64,000 nt of DNA from assembly GCA_017548545.1 (NCBI GenBank), contig JAFYZW010000136.1:1-64000 (forward strand). Reading direction: 5' to 3'. The stretch comes from Bacteroidales bacterium (lineage in GTDB: Bacteria; Bacteroidota; Bacteroidia; Bacteroidales; UBA3663). Within the stretch, counting starts at the first letter, position 1, and each line of letters begins with the position of its first letter. The notes below the pieces were generated by a model. It made no database searches. It was not told the DNA's origin and was given only the letters and a program-made list of their open reading frames with translations. Positions 1 to 12,499 of the stretch are shown here, piece after piece. A program made the position numbers and the translations under genes.

Positions 1-726
1 ATCAGCACAGCGTTCGATGGTGTGGATAAGGACAACTGCAAAGTGTATGTTCCCACAGGCCGCAAGTCTGCCTATTCAAAGGCCAACTACTGGAAGGCTT
101 TCAAGAACTTCTCTGAAGTTAATTTTGATGCCGAGTTGACTGTCACCATGGGTGCTGCTGATGCCGAGGGTAACCGTTGGGCCAGCTACTGCAGCGAACA
201 AACCATGCGCTTACCAGAAGGCCTGACTGCTTTCTATGCTACGAAATGTGAGGACAATGGCGATGGCACATATAGCCTCATGCTTTCTACCATTTCTTCT
301 GGCAAGACACTGCCTGCCAAGAAGGGTCTTTTGCTTCGTGGCACAGACGAGACTTATACTCTGACAAAGAGCACAAAGACTGCTGCCAAGACCACTGGCA
401 ACCTGCTTTCGGGCACCAATGACAAGATGTTGGTGGAGGCCGAGACATACTATCTGCTTGGTATGGATGCTTCGAGCAATGCCGTGATGGAACTCTCTTC
501 TGCTACAACCATCTCTCCCAACACTGCCTATCTGCCAGTTTCAAAGGTGGGCGAGAATGCAGGTGCTACCATCAACTTCCGCTATACTCCTGAAGAGGGC
601 ATCGAGCAGATCTTTACCGATGAGGTTGCCAACCAGGAAATCTACAACCTGCAAGGCCAGCGCCTCAACGAGACTCCTGCCTCTGGCATGTATATCATCG
701 GAGGCAAGAAGGTTTGGGTGAAGTAA
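1..726 (+). CDS. C-terminal part of a secreted surface protein (truncated by window edge)
   Basis: The reading frame is open from base 1, so the true start lies upstream. The first residues (STAFDGVDKDNCKVYVP...) match the last repeat of BspA-like LRR_5 surface proteins, where a 'C-x-V-Y-V-P' strand closes the repeat domain. About 150 residues of beta-rich sequence follow. The protein ends with 'IYNLQGQRL...GMYIIGGKKVWVK', a tail common on secreted Prevotella proteins and thought to be a surface-sorting signal. The ligand is unknown. A strong hairpin terminator follows. Confidence 0.75.
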   Translation: MSTAFDGVDKDNCKVYVPTGRKSAYSKANYWKAFKNFSEVNFDAELTVTMGAADAEGNRWASYCSEQTMRLPEGLTAFYATKCEDNGDGTYSLMLSTISSGKTLPAKKGLLLRGTDETYTLTKSTKTAAKTTGNLLSGTNDKMLVEAETYYLLGMDASSNAVMELSSATTISPNTAYLPVSKVGENAGATINFRYTPEEGIEQIFTDEVANQEIYNLQGQRLNETPASGMYIIGGKKVWVK

Positions 727-743
727 TTATCCTGAATAATCCT

Positions 744-786
744 TAAAGGCCAGGCCGTCAGAGTGACTGCCTGGCCTTTATAAGCT
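744..786 (+). terminator. Rho-independent terminator after the surface protein
   Basis: A perfect 12-bp stem (TAAAGGCCAGGC at 744-755 with GCCTGGCCTTTA at 769-780) encloses a loop with a further small GTCA/TGAC stem. It lies 18 bases after the stop codon and separates this gene from the GH43 gene. Confidence 0.8.
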
Positions 787-811
787 TTTGATCATTTAAT
801 AAATCGCTATC

Positions 812-1861
812 ATGAAACAGACTATCTTTACCGCAGCATTATGCGTCCTGACACTCAGCGCATGTACCACGAAGCAGCAGGAGGTGGAGCCCGATGGTGC
901 CTACCTCTTCACCTATTTCAACGATCCTACACATTCGCTGTTCATGGCTATCAGCTACGACGGTTACGAGTTCAAGGCCATCAATGGCAGCGAGCCGATC
1001 ATCGCTGGCGACAGCATTGCCGAGCAGCACGGCATCCGCGACCCGCACATCTACCGTGGTCCTGACAAGAAGTTCTACATCGTAATGACTGACCTGCACG
1101 TCTTCGGCAAGCAGGCAGGATTGCGCGACACCCAGTGGGAACGCGACGACCGCTATGGATGGGGCAACAACCGCGGCATCATCCTGATGAAGTCGGACGA
1201 CCTGATCCACTGGACACACAACGAAGCACGTATCGACAAACTCTTCCCCGAGAACTTCGGAGAGATAGGTTGCGCATGGGCTCCCGAGACCATCTGGGAC
1301 CCCGATGAGCAAAAGATGATGGTCTATTTCACCATACGCCAGACGCCCGAGGGTGATGGTGGGCGCACCAAGCTGTTCTACAGCTATGCCGATAAGGACT
1401 TCACCACGCTGGTTACCGAACCGAAGCTGCTTTTCGAATATCCCGACCCGCAGATCCAAGTGCTCGACGCCGACATCTGCCCCATGCCCGACGGTCGTTA
1501 CTTCATGACCTACGTGGCGCAGGAGAATCCTGGCGGCATCAAGTACATGATTTCGGACAAGATCAACCACTACGACGACTACCATGCCGAACAGATCGAT
1601 GCCGAGGACAGAGGCTGTGAAGCACCGAACTGTTGGAAGCGCATCGGCGAGGACAAGTGGGTAATCATGTACGACATCTACAGCGTAAATCCCCACAACT
1701 TCGGCTTCGTCGAGACCTCCGACTTCAAGACGTTCACACCACTGGGACGCTTCAACGAGGGTGTGATGAAAGCCCTGAACTTCGTATCACCAAAGCACGG
1801 CAGCATCATCCCCATCAAGCTGAGCGAAGCCAAGCGACTGGAGGAATATTATAGCAAATAA
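812..1861 (+). CDS. GH43-like glycoside hydrolase lipoprotein
   Basis: Predicted secreted lipoprotein of 349 aa with lipobox LSAC and Cys near residue 18. The five-bladed propeller fold of GH43 is suggested by 'GIRDPHIYRG' near residue 75 (Asp of the DPxI motif, candidate general base) and 'CAWAPETIWDP' near residue 152, where the Glu of W-A-P-E is the usual general acid. GH43 enzymes remove arabinofuranose or xylose side chains from plant polysaccharides. The exact substrate cannot be read from the sequence. It follows a terminator, so it is probably its own transcription unit, and it converges on a GH2 gene. Confidence 0.8.
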   Translation: MKQTIFTAALCVLTLSACTTKQQEVEPDGAYLFTYFNDPTHSLFMAISYDGYEFKAINGSEPIIAGDSIAEQHGIRDPHIYRGPDKKFYIVMTDLHVFGKQAGLRDTQWERDDRYGWGNNRGIILMKSDDLIHWTHNEARIDKLFPENFGEIGCAWAPETIWDPDEQKMMVYFTIRQTPEGDGGRTKLFYSYADKDFTTLVTEPKLLFEYPDPQIQVLDADICPMPDGRYFMTYVAQENPGGIKYMISDKINHYDDYHAEQIDAEDRGCEAPNCWKRIGEDKWVIMYDIYSVNPHNFGFVETSDFKTFTPLGRFNEGVMKALNFVSPKHGSIIPIKLSEAKRLEEYYSK

Positions 1862-1896
1862 GGGCTCTCAAGTTTCGCATTTAGCGCAACTTTAAA

Positions 1897-2037
1897 GGAG
1901 TTATCAGGAGTTAACGGGAGTTAACAGGCTTTTGGCCTGTGGAGTTAACGGACGAATGTACTAATGGAACCTTTTTCGACAGGCGAAGGTAAAGTCCATT
2001 AACTCCCGCTAACTCCCACTAACTCCCGTTTACTCCC

Positions 2038-2039
<2 letters not shown>
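1897..2039. repeat. Two facing arrays of a 10-bp repeat between convergent genes
   Basis: Plus-strand units GGAGTTATCA, GGAGTTAACG and GGAGTTAACA sit at 1897-1926, with a fourth copy at 1941-1950. Four inverted units (TAACTCCCGC, TAACTCCCAC, TAACTCCCGT, TTACTCCCTT) occupy 2000-2039 and touch the stop codon of the minus-strand GH2 gene. Read on the coding strand of each gene, both arrays show GGAGTTA downstream of the stop. Together they could fold into a long imperfect hairpin acting on both transcripts. Confidence 0.7.
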
Positions 2040-5655
<3,616 letters not shown>

Positions 5656-8600
5656 ATGCTAATGAAACATTTCGTTTCCCTGCTTATCATGTTAAGCATT
5701 TCGTTAGCTGCAGCTGTAGCCCAAAGTGTGCAGGGCACGGTTGTAGATACTAACGGTGAGCCTGTCATTGGCGCTTCGGTTGTCGTCTCCGGCACCACCA
5801 TCGGTACTATCACCGACATCGACGGCAACTTCAGCATCACGGGCGTGGCTCCGTCGGGACACCTCGACGTGTCGTTTGTCGGCTATGTCACCAACAAGGT
5901 GGCCTACCGTGCCGGACAAAACCTCCGCATCGTCCTTGAGGAGGACAACAAGATGCTTGAGGAAGTCGTAGCCGTAGGTTACGGTACGCAGAAGAAGGCC
6001 AACCTGACTGGTTCGGTGGCCAATGTTGACAACAAGTTGCTCGACAACCGTCCGCTGACCAACCTGTCGTCGGGTCTCGCCGGCCTCCTGCCAGGCGTAT
6101 CGGTAGTACAGACCTCCGGCCAGCCAGGCTCTGATATCGGTACCATCAACATCCGCGGTATCGGCACTTTCAATGAGTCGGGACCGCTCGTCATCATCGA
6201 CGGCTTCGAAGGCACGATGAACGACGTGAACCCCAACGATGTGGCCAGCATTTCGGTGCTGAAGGACGCTGCCTCGTCGTCAATCTACGGATCGAAGGCC
6301 GCCAACGGCGTCATCCTCATCACCACCAAGCGCGGTGAGAGCGGTAAGGCCAAGGTGACCTATCAGGGTCTCGTGGGCATCACCAACACGACAAACAACC
6401 CGACGTTCATGAGCTCGGCCGAGATCGCCGAAACCTGGAACAAGGCACGTCAGTCTGTGGGCCTCGCTCCTCAGTACACCGACGATGAGGTACAGAAGTT
6501 CCGCAACGGTTCGGATCCTGACAACTACGCCAATACAGACTGGCAGGATCTGCTCTACAAGACCGGCACACAGACTTCTCACAACATCACCGTTTCGGGC
6601 GGCAACGAGAGTGCCAAGTATCTGGCTTCGGTAGGTTACCTCTATCAGAATGGCGTGGTTGACAACTACAACAAGCACCAGACTAGTGCACGCATCAATC
6701 TCGACGTGAATCCTACGGAGAAGATTGAGACGAGCTTCTCGATCAACTACATGCGCCAGTCAATCAACGAGCCTCTTCCCTCGTACAACCAGACATCTGG
6801 TGACGTCGATGAGTTCGGTTCGACCAACTCGGTTTATCAGATCTTCCGTCAGATCAACGTCATCTCACCAATGATCCCCTACAAGTACAGCGATGGCTCG
6901 TACGGCTCGATTTCCGATGGTAACCCTATCGCTTGGGTAGAATCTGGAGCACATGGCAACAACGTCATCAGCAACCTGCATGGCATCGCATCGGCCAAGT
7001 ACTACATTGTGCCCAGCTTCTCGGTGAAGGCTGCAGTTTCTTACAACCGTCACGAGAAGGAAATCAACCAGCACAACCTCCGCGTGAAGTATCATTCGGG
7101 TTCGCAGGGCACAACCTACGTAGCTCTCACCATGGACAACTACGATCGTTCGTCGCTCGACGTAACGCCAGAGTTCAAGAAATCGTTCGGCGACCACAAT
7201 GTAAATGTACTTGCTGGTTACCATGCCGAGATCTTCAAGTTCCGTCACACCTACGCTTATCGTTCCGGTATGGCTAACGATGTTGTGACCGACCTCAATG
7301 CGGGTTCGTCATCGACAGCCAAGGCTGAAGGTTACACCCGCGAACTTGCCATGATGTCATGGTTCGGGCGTGTCGCCTACGACTGGAAGGGTCGCTACCT
7401 CCTGGAGTTCAATGCCCGCTACGACGGCTCGTCTCGCTTTGCCAAGGACAACCGTTGGGGCTTCTTCCCCTCGGTATCTGCAGGCTGGCGTATCTCTGAC
7501 GAAGCCTTCTGGGATGGCATCCGTGGCTTAATCTCGAATGCCAAGATTCGTGGCTCATGGGGCAAACTTGGCAACCAGGACCTCGGTTCCTACTATCCCA
7601 CCATCTCGACCATGTCGCTGGGCTACGGTAACATCTTCGCCGGCACATACGAGAATGGTGCCAAGACGGTGAATGCCGTGAACAAGAACCTCAAGTGGGA
7701 GGCAACCACCACGTGGGGCATCGGTTTGGACGCCAACATCTGGAAATTCGACGTTACCCTCGACTGGTATGAAAAGACCACCACGGGCATTTTGATGCCA
7801 GTGAGTGTGCCCAACACCTTCGCGCTGAGCAACTACTATGACAACATCGGTGAGGTACGCAACCGTGGTATCGAGTTCGCTGTGAACTACAACGACACCT
7901 TCGGCCCCGTACGTTTCCAATTCGGTGTGAACGGCTGCTACAACATGAACGAAGTCATCAACCTTGGCAAGGCTTATTCAACAGGCGAACCCGTAGAGTA
8001 TATCGATCTTTCATACGACCAGTACAGCTGCCGCAACGTCGTAGGCATGGCCATAAATCAGTTCTACGGCTATGCAGTAGATGGCTTCCTGAATGAAAGC
8101 GAGACCAAACCATTTGCCGAAGGCGGTTGGGCCGACTACGCTGGCTCAAGCATCCGTCGTGCAGGCGATTTGAAGTTCGTCGATCAGAACGGCGACGGCA
8201 GGATTGATGGCGAAGACCGTGTTTACCTTGGCTCTCAGGATCCGAAGTTCACCTTCGGTTTCCACTTGAACCTCAACTGGAAGAACTGGGATCTCATCGC
8301 CTTCTTCCAAGGTGCTGCCAACGTACACCGCTACATGGCTGATGCCCTCGGTGGCCTCGGCAACAGCGACACCAAGCTGAACACCCTTTGGCGCGACAGC
8401 TACATCCTCAAGGGTGAAGGAGCCAAGTATCCTAACCTCGGCATCCCCGGCCAGAACTACTCTGGCAATGGTGGTCAGAACTCGTTCTGGCTCCAGAACG
8501 CCAGCTACGTCCGTATGAAGGACCTCCAGGTGGGCTACAGCATCCCACGTAGTGTCCTCGCTAAGGTCGGCATCTCCGCATGCCGTATCTACTATAGTGG

Positions 8601-8721
8601 ACAGAACCTCTTCACCATCTCAGGCATGATCGACGGCTTCGACCCAGAAATGCCATCAGGCCGTGGCAACGGTTATCCTCAGACAGTTGTTAATTCTCTT
8701 GGTGTAAACATCACTTTCTAA
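5656..8721 (+). CDS. SusC-like TonB-dependent receptor, locus 1
   Basis: Outer-membrane importer of oligosaccharides, 1021 aa. After a signal peptide (cleavage near 'AAAVAQ') comes a carboxypeptidase-regulatory-like domain (VVDTNGEPVIGASVVVSGTT, residues about 27-90), then the plug domain (GYGTQKKANLTGSV; AASSSIYGSKAANGVILITT near 215) and a 22-strand barrel ending in aromatic Phe. This matches the SusC/RagA family in order and length. The start could be residue 3 (ATG at 5662), which gives a cleaner signal peptide. The susD partner begins 20 bp downstream, so the two are co-expressed. Confidence 0.96.
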   Translation: MLMKHFVSLLIMLSISLAAAVAQSVQGTVVDTNGEPVIGASVVVSGTTIGTITDIDGNFSITGVAPSGHLDVSFVGYVTNKVAYRAGQNLRIVLEEDNKMLEEVVAVGYGTQKKANLTGSVANVDNKLLDNRPLTNLSSGLAGLLPGVSVVQTSGQPGSDIGTINIRGIGTFNESGPLVIIDGFEGTMNDVNPNDVASISVLKDAASSSIYGSKAANGVILITTKRGESGKAKVTYQGLVGITNTTNNPTFMSSAEIAETWNKARQSVGLAPQYTDDEVQKFRNGSDPDNYANTDWQDLLYKTGTQTSHNITVSGGNESAKYLASVGYLYQNGVVDNYNKHQTSARINLDVNPTEKIETSFSINYMRQSINEPLPSYNQTSGDVDEFGSTNSVYQIFRQINVISPMIPYKYSDGSYGSISDGNPIAWVESGAHGNNVISNLHGIASAKYYIVPSFSVKAAVSYNRHEKEINQHNLRVKYHSGSQGTTYVALTMDNYDRSSLDVTPEFKKSFGDHNVNVLAGYHAEIFKFRHTYAYRSGMANDVVTDLNAGSSSTAKAEGYTRELAMMSWFGRVAYDWKGRYLLEFNARYDGSSRFAKDNRWGFFPSVSAGWRISDEAFWDGIRGLISNAKIRGSWGKLGNQDLGSYYPTISTMSLGYGNIFAGTYENGAKTVNAVNKNLKWEATTTWGIGLDANIWKFDVTLDWYEKTTTGILMPVSVPNTFALSNYYDNIGEVRNRGIEFAVNYNDTFGPVRFQFGVNGCYNMNEVINLGKAYSTGEPVEYIDLSYDQYSCRNVVGMAINQFYGYAVDGFLNESETKPFAEGGWADYAGSSIRRAGDLKFVDQNGDGRIDGEDRVYLGSQDPKFTFGFHLNLNWKNWDLIAFFQGAANVHRYMADALGGLGNSDTKLNTLWRDSYILKGEGAKYPNLGIPGQNYSGNGGQNSFWLQNASYVRMKDLQVGYSIPRSVLAKVGISACRIYYSGQNLFTISGMIDGFDPEMPSGRGNGYPQTVVNSLGVNITF

Positions 8722-8741
8722 AACTATTTATCTGATAAGTT

Positions 8742-10427
8742 ATGAAAAAGTATTTATATGGTGTAGCTGCAGCCCTGGTGATGATCTCTGCCGCCAGCTG
8801 CTCGGACTTCCTGGAGCGTTCGCCAGAAGATGCTCTTTCGCCTGCCAGCTTCTGGCAGTCAGAGAGTGATGCCTATCTGGCTATGACCGGCTGCTACAAC
8901 GGTCTCAACTACATTTACCACAGCGCCGACTGGGTGGGCTACAACGCCATCTACATGGACTGCCTGTCAGACGACTACTTCGCCTACTTCTCTTGGGAGG
9001 GCCGCCGCGTGCTGACCACCGGCAATCTCACCGCCAACGACACGGGCACAAGCTTCTTCCAGTTCTCGGACATCCGTGCATGCAACGAGTACCTCGAGAA
9101 CGAAGGCAATGTAAATTGGGACTCTCAGGCCACCGAAGCACAGTATCGGGCCGAAGTTAAGACCATCCGGGCCCTGCTTTACCTCTACCGTTCGGAGTAC
9201 TATGGTGACTATCCGCTCATCACAAACACCATCGACGATCCAGGTGACTCGTACTTAAGCCGCACACCAGTGGCCGAAGTTCGCAGCTTCATCGTCAAAG
9301 AGTTGGAGGAAGCCATCCCTGCCCTACCCGAGCGTTCGGACGTTACACAGGGACGTATTTGCAAGCAGTTTGCACAGGGTCTGTTGATGCGCTACTACCT
9401 GTGGCGCAGCGACTGGGCCAATGCAGCCAAATATGCGCGTGAGATTGTCGAAAGAGGTGGCTTGACACTTTCGGCCAACTATGCCGACATGTTCCTTGAG
9501 GGCAATCAGTACGATGCTGAGACGATCTTCGACTTCTCGTTCATCGCCAACACGAGCCGCGATGTCTATGGCAACCCATTCGTTGCCAATGGTGGTCTGG
9601 GAGGCTGGTCGTCGGTCGTTCCAACCGTCGATCTGATGGATGAGTTCGAGTGCATCGACGGCAAGCCCATCACCGAGTCTCCACTCTACGATCCGAGCCG
9701 TCCGTTCCTCAACCGCGACCCACGTCTGCGTGCATCAATCGTCTATCCCGGACAGCCTTATCCCGGCTATGGCGACGGCACCACCAAGGGTGGCTACCGC
9801 TCAGTCTATAACTCGATGCCAAGAAGCATCGACGGCAACAACAACGCGGACTTCTGGAACAATGCCGCCAATGCATCGAAGTCGGGCCTGCAGTTGGGCA
9901 AGTACTTCCAGGCTTCCAACGTAGCTGGTGGCGACCTGAGCCACCTGACGCTCCACTTCAAGGCCATGCGCCTTGCCGAAGCTATCCTGACTCTTGCCGA
10001 GTGTGACATCGAACAGAATAACCTGCAGGAGGCTGCTGCTCTGATCAACCAGATTCGTCAGCGTGCCGGCATGCCTGACATCACCGTGAGCGATCAGGCA
10101 ACGATGCGTGCTCAGGTACGCCGCGAACGCCGCGTCGAGCTTAATGGCGAAGGTCTGCGTCGCTTCGACCTCGTACGTTGGAAGAGCGCCAATGGCCAGC
10201 CATACATCGTGGAGAAGTTCAACAACTTCAGTATCGAGCACATCGATGGTGACCTGGTTGACGAAGTAGATGCCAACGGCGACTACATTGCAGTAGTGAC
10301 AGGACGTTCGGCTGATGCCTTCAGCTCGGAGAACTACAAGTCATACAAGCCCTATCAGATACTCTTCCCGATTGGACAAGGCACTTTGGATATCAATCCG
10401 AACCTGCAGCAGAATCCGGGGTATTAA
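8742..10427 (+). CDS. SusD-like surface glycan-binding lipoprotein, locus 1
   Basis: 561-aa RagB/SusD family lipoprotein with lipobox ISAASC (Cys20). The N-terminal half carries the family's TPR helices ('AEVKTIRALLYLYRSEYYGDYPLI' region near residue 145). The C-terminal half has 'AEAILTLAECDIEQNNLQEAAALINQIRQRAG' and 'RRERRVELNGEGLRRFDLVRW', the classic SusD C-terminal signature. It caps the upstream SusC and binds the glycan at the cell surface. The protein ends in NPGY, as SusD proteins often do. Confidence 0.95.
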   Translation: MKKYLYGVAAALVMISAASCSDFLERSPEDALSPASFWQSESDAYLAMTGCYNGLNYIYHSADWVGYNAIYMDCLSDDYFAYFSWEGRRVLTTGNLTANDTGTSFFQFSDIRACNEYLENEGNVNWDSQATEAQYRAEVKTIRALLYLYRSEYYGDYPLITNTIDDPGDSYLSRTPVAEVRSFIVKELEEAIPALPERSDVTQGRICKQFAQGLLMRYYLWRSDWANAAKYAREIVERGGLTLSANYADMFLEGNQYDAETIFDFSFIANTSRDVYGNPFVANGGLGGWSSVVPTVDLMDEFECIDGKPITESPLYDPSRPFLNRDPRLRASIVYPGQPYPGYGDGTTKGGYRSVYNSMPRSIDGNNNADFWNNAANASKSGLQLGKYFQASNVAGGDLSHLTLHFKAMRLAEAILTLAECDIEQNNLQEAAALINQIRQRAGMPDITVSDQATMRAQVRRERRVELNGEGLRRFDLVRWKSANGQPYIVEKFNNFSIEHIDGDLVDEVDANGDYIAVVTGRSADAFSSENYKSYKPYQILFPIGQGTLDINPNLQQNPGY

Positions 10428-10472
10428 GGGTTGAAAGGTTCGAATGGTTTGAATGGTTCGAATGGTTTGAAA
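10428..10472 (+). repeat. 9-bp tandem repeat starting at the base after the susD stop
   Basis: Five units: GGGTTGAAA, GGTTCGAAT, GGTTTGAAT, GGTTCGAAT, GGTTTGAAA. The period is exactly 9 and the first unit begins directly after the TAA stop codon. No coding or hairpin explanation is evident. Confidence 0.8.
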
Positions 10473-10538
10473 CTGTTGTTTGCATTCTTAAGCCATCTTC
10501 ACCTTTCTTTACAGCCTTACTCTAAAACTAATAAATTG

Positions 10539-10579
10539 GTCTCGCCCAACCCATACGCAGGCGTTGGGCGAGATTTTTC
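10539..10579 (+). terminator. Terminator inside locus 1, between susD and the membrane-protein gene
   Basis: An 11-bp perfect stem (TCTCGCCCAAC at 10540-10550 with GTTGGGCGAGA at 10563-10573) is followed by TTTTT. It ends only 10 bases before the next start codon. It should reduce transcription of the downstream genes relative to susCD, or act as an attenuator. Confidence 0.75.
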
Positions 10580-10589
10580 GAATAACAAG

Positions 10590-12425
10590 ATGAACAAGCG
10601 ACTTGCTTACATATTTGCTACCCTGATACTCGTTCTGCTGGTACTGCACCTGCAGCACGTACAGCGTTATTTGTTCTTCTTCCGCGAACAGATGATGATG
10701 TTCCTCTACGACCCGTCCATCATCGCTGACCGCTATCTGGGTGTGGCTGGCCCTGCCCAACTGTTGAGCCACTTGATGGTACAGTTCTTCAAGCTACCAT
10801 ACATGGGGGCCATTGTCACTGGCGGCCTATGCACGCTCTCGGCGCTACTGCTATGGAAGAGCCTATGGCGTATCACGCAGTCGCTACTCTTGCTGCCGCT
10901 TGCCATTTTGCCTACAATCTTCATTTGCGACGGTCTCTTCGATGTCTATTACGACTACGTGGGACTAGTTGCCTTTTTCCTTTTTACTCTTTTCCTCTTC
11001 ATTGACCAATGGTTCGCCCCCCGCCTAAGTGACTGGTGGCGAATGGCGGCCACTACCCTGTTGGCCCTTTTGCTCTTCTGGATGGCTGGTGCCGTGGCAA
11101 TGCTCTTTGCCGTCTGTACACTGGTCATCGAGCTAGTTGCTGCTCCACGCAAGAGCTGGCAGCTCCTGCTACCCATTCTTGCTGTAGCCATCGTGGGAGC
11201 CATCTGTGTCAAGACAAGTCTGCTTGCAGACTACCGATATGCCTTTCAGAATGGTGCTTATTACGAACCTATCCTAAAGCCCACCAATTTCTACCACACC
11301 CCTTGGATCCTGACAGCCGTGCTGCCCCTGTTGGCACCGCTTGCCCACTTCGTTTCGGACAAGTTGCGGCCTCTGTGGCTCACCGTCTGCAGCCTGGCGC
11401 TGCTTGTGCTGGTAGGACTTTTTGCCGTCCATTCAGCCAATCGCAACGGACAAAAGATGTATCCGATGATTGCGATGGACCACTTTATCGTCACCCACAA
11501 CTGGCAGGGACTGCTCGACAGCCCTTACACCAAGTCTGGTAACTTCCTCCTGATGAACCGCCTCAACCTTGCCCTTTCGCATGAGGGCAAGCTACTCGAT
11601 AACTTCTTCGACTATCCGCAAGTAGGTCCCTACAGCATCCTCACCGAGCTCAAGCAGCTATCGCTCGACGTGGAGATCACAACCACTCTCAGCGAAATCT
11701 TCTACCAGATGGACAACATCGCCTCAGCGATGGAGAAAGCTTTCAACACCGTTGAAGGTCTGCGCTATGGTTCGCCCTCGAACATGCAGATGCTGGTGCG
11801 CACCAACATCATCTTCGGTGCCTATCCTTTGGCCGAGAAATATATCCGTCTGCTTGAAAAGACTCTCTTCTACAAAGATTGGGCTAGCGACCAACGACGC
11901 TACCTCTACAATGAAGAGCTCATCAACAGCGACCCCGAATATGGAGCCAAGCGCAAAAGTCTACCCCCCGACTGCGAGGAGTTCACTCAGTCGCGCGGCG
12001 CTTACGCCGACCTGCTCCTTACCATTCGAACCAATCCCAAGGCCACAGCAGCCCGCGACTATGCCATCGGCTATCTCCTCTTGGCCAACGACACACCGCA
12101 CATCAATTCCTTTGCCGATGAGTTCTATGGCACTGAACTGATGCCCGAGACTCCACAGCGTCTGCAGGAAGCCATCGTCGCTGCCAATGAGAAGGACCTC
12201 GACTACTGCCGTTCACGTGGCGTATCGGAGCAGACCATTCATCAATATCAGCAACTTAAGCAGACGGTGGTCGATGCTCGCCGCAACAACCAGGAAATAG
12301 GTGGCCTGTTACGCCCGCAGTATGGCAACACCTACTGGTATTACCTCCTTGTCACTTCCCCACAGATCGCCAAGCTCATCGAGCAAAGCAAGAAGCAACC
12401 CGAAGCCTCGATGTCTGCACATTAA
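10590..12425 (+). CDS. Polytopic membrane protein of unknown function (DUF6057-like)
   Basis: 611 aa from the ATG at 10590; the frame is open further upstream but that part covers the repeat and terminator and reads as non-coding. The N-terminal 350 residues hold about nine hydrophobic segments (the first at 'AYIFATLILVLLVLHL'). The remainder is soluble and helix-rich, with a TPR-like look ('YPLAEKYIRLLEKTLFYKDWA'). It resembles inner-membrane proteins found beside TolB-like lipoproteins in Bacteroidetes (DUF6057), but the name is from memory. It may form a unit with the next gene. No biochemical role can be assigned. Confidence 0.75.
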   Translation: MNKRLAYIFATLILVLLVLHLQHVQRYLFFFREQMMMFLYDPSIIADRYLGVAGPAQLLSHLMVQFFKLPYMGAIVTGGLCTLSALLLWKSLWRITQSLLLLPLAILPTIFICDGLFDVYYDYVGLVAFFLFTLFLFIDQWFAPRLSDWWRMAATTLLALLLFWMAGAVAMLFAVCTLVIELVAAPRKSWQLLLPILAVAIVGAICVKTSLLADYRYAFQNGAYYEPILKPTNFYHTPWILTAVLPLLAPLAHFVSDKLRPLWLTVCSLALLVLVGLFAVHSANRNGQKMYPMIAMDHFIVTHNWQGLLDSPYTKSGNFLLMNRLNLALSHEGKLLDNFFDYPQVGPYSILTELKQLSLDVEITTTLSEIFYQMDNIASAMEKAFNTVEGLRYGSPSNMQMLVRTNIIFGAYPLAEKYIRLLEKTLFYKDWASDQRRYLYNEELINSDPEYGAKRKSLPPDCEEFTQSRGAYADLLLTIRTNPKATAARDYAIGYLLLANDTPHINSFADEFYGTELMPETPQRLQEAIVAANEKDLDYCRSRGVSEQTIHQYQQLKQTVVDARRNNQEIGGLLRPQYGNTYWYYLLVTSPQIAKLIEQSKKQPEASMSAH

Positions 12426-12479
12426 TCTAGAATCTCCAGATTATCTAGAAAGTCTAGAATATCTAGAGCATCTAGAAAA
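12426..12479 (+). repeat. 9-bp TCTAGA-type tandem repeat directly after a stop codon
   Basis: Six units in perfect 9-bp phase: TCTAGAATC, TCCAGATTA, TCTAGAAAG, TCTAGAATA, TCTAGAGCA, TCTAGAAAA. The array begins at the first base after the TAA of the membrane-protein gene and ends 20 bp before the next ATG. Confidence 0.85.
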
Positions 12480-12499
12480 CCTAACAGTCAAAAAAGATA

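Noticed and set aside
839..1696. Minus-strand frame of 285 codons in the GH43 gene
   Set aside because: Antisense of a complete GH43-like gene; Val-rich composition, no domain.
10431..10589. Upstream extension of the membrane-protein gene
   Set aside because: This part covers the 9-bp repeat and the terminator; the ATG at 10590 gives a normal first transmembrane segment.
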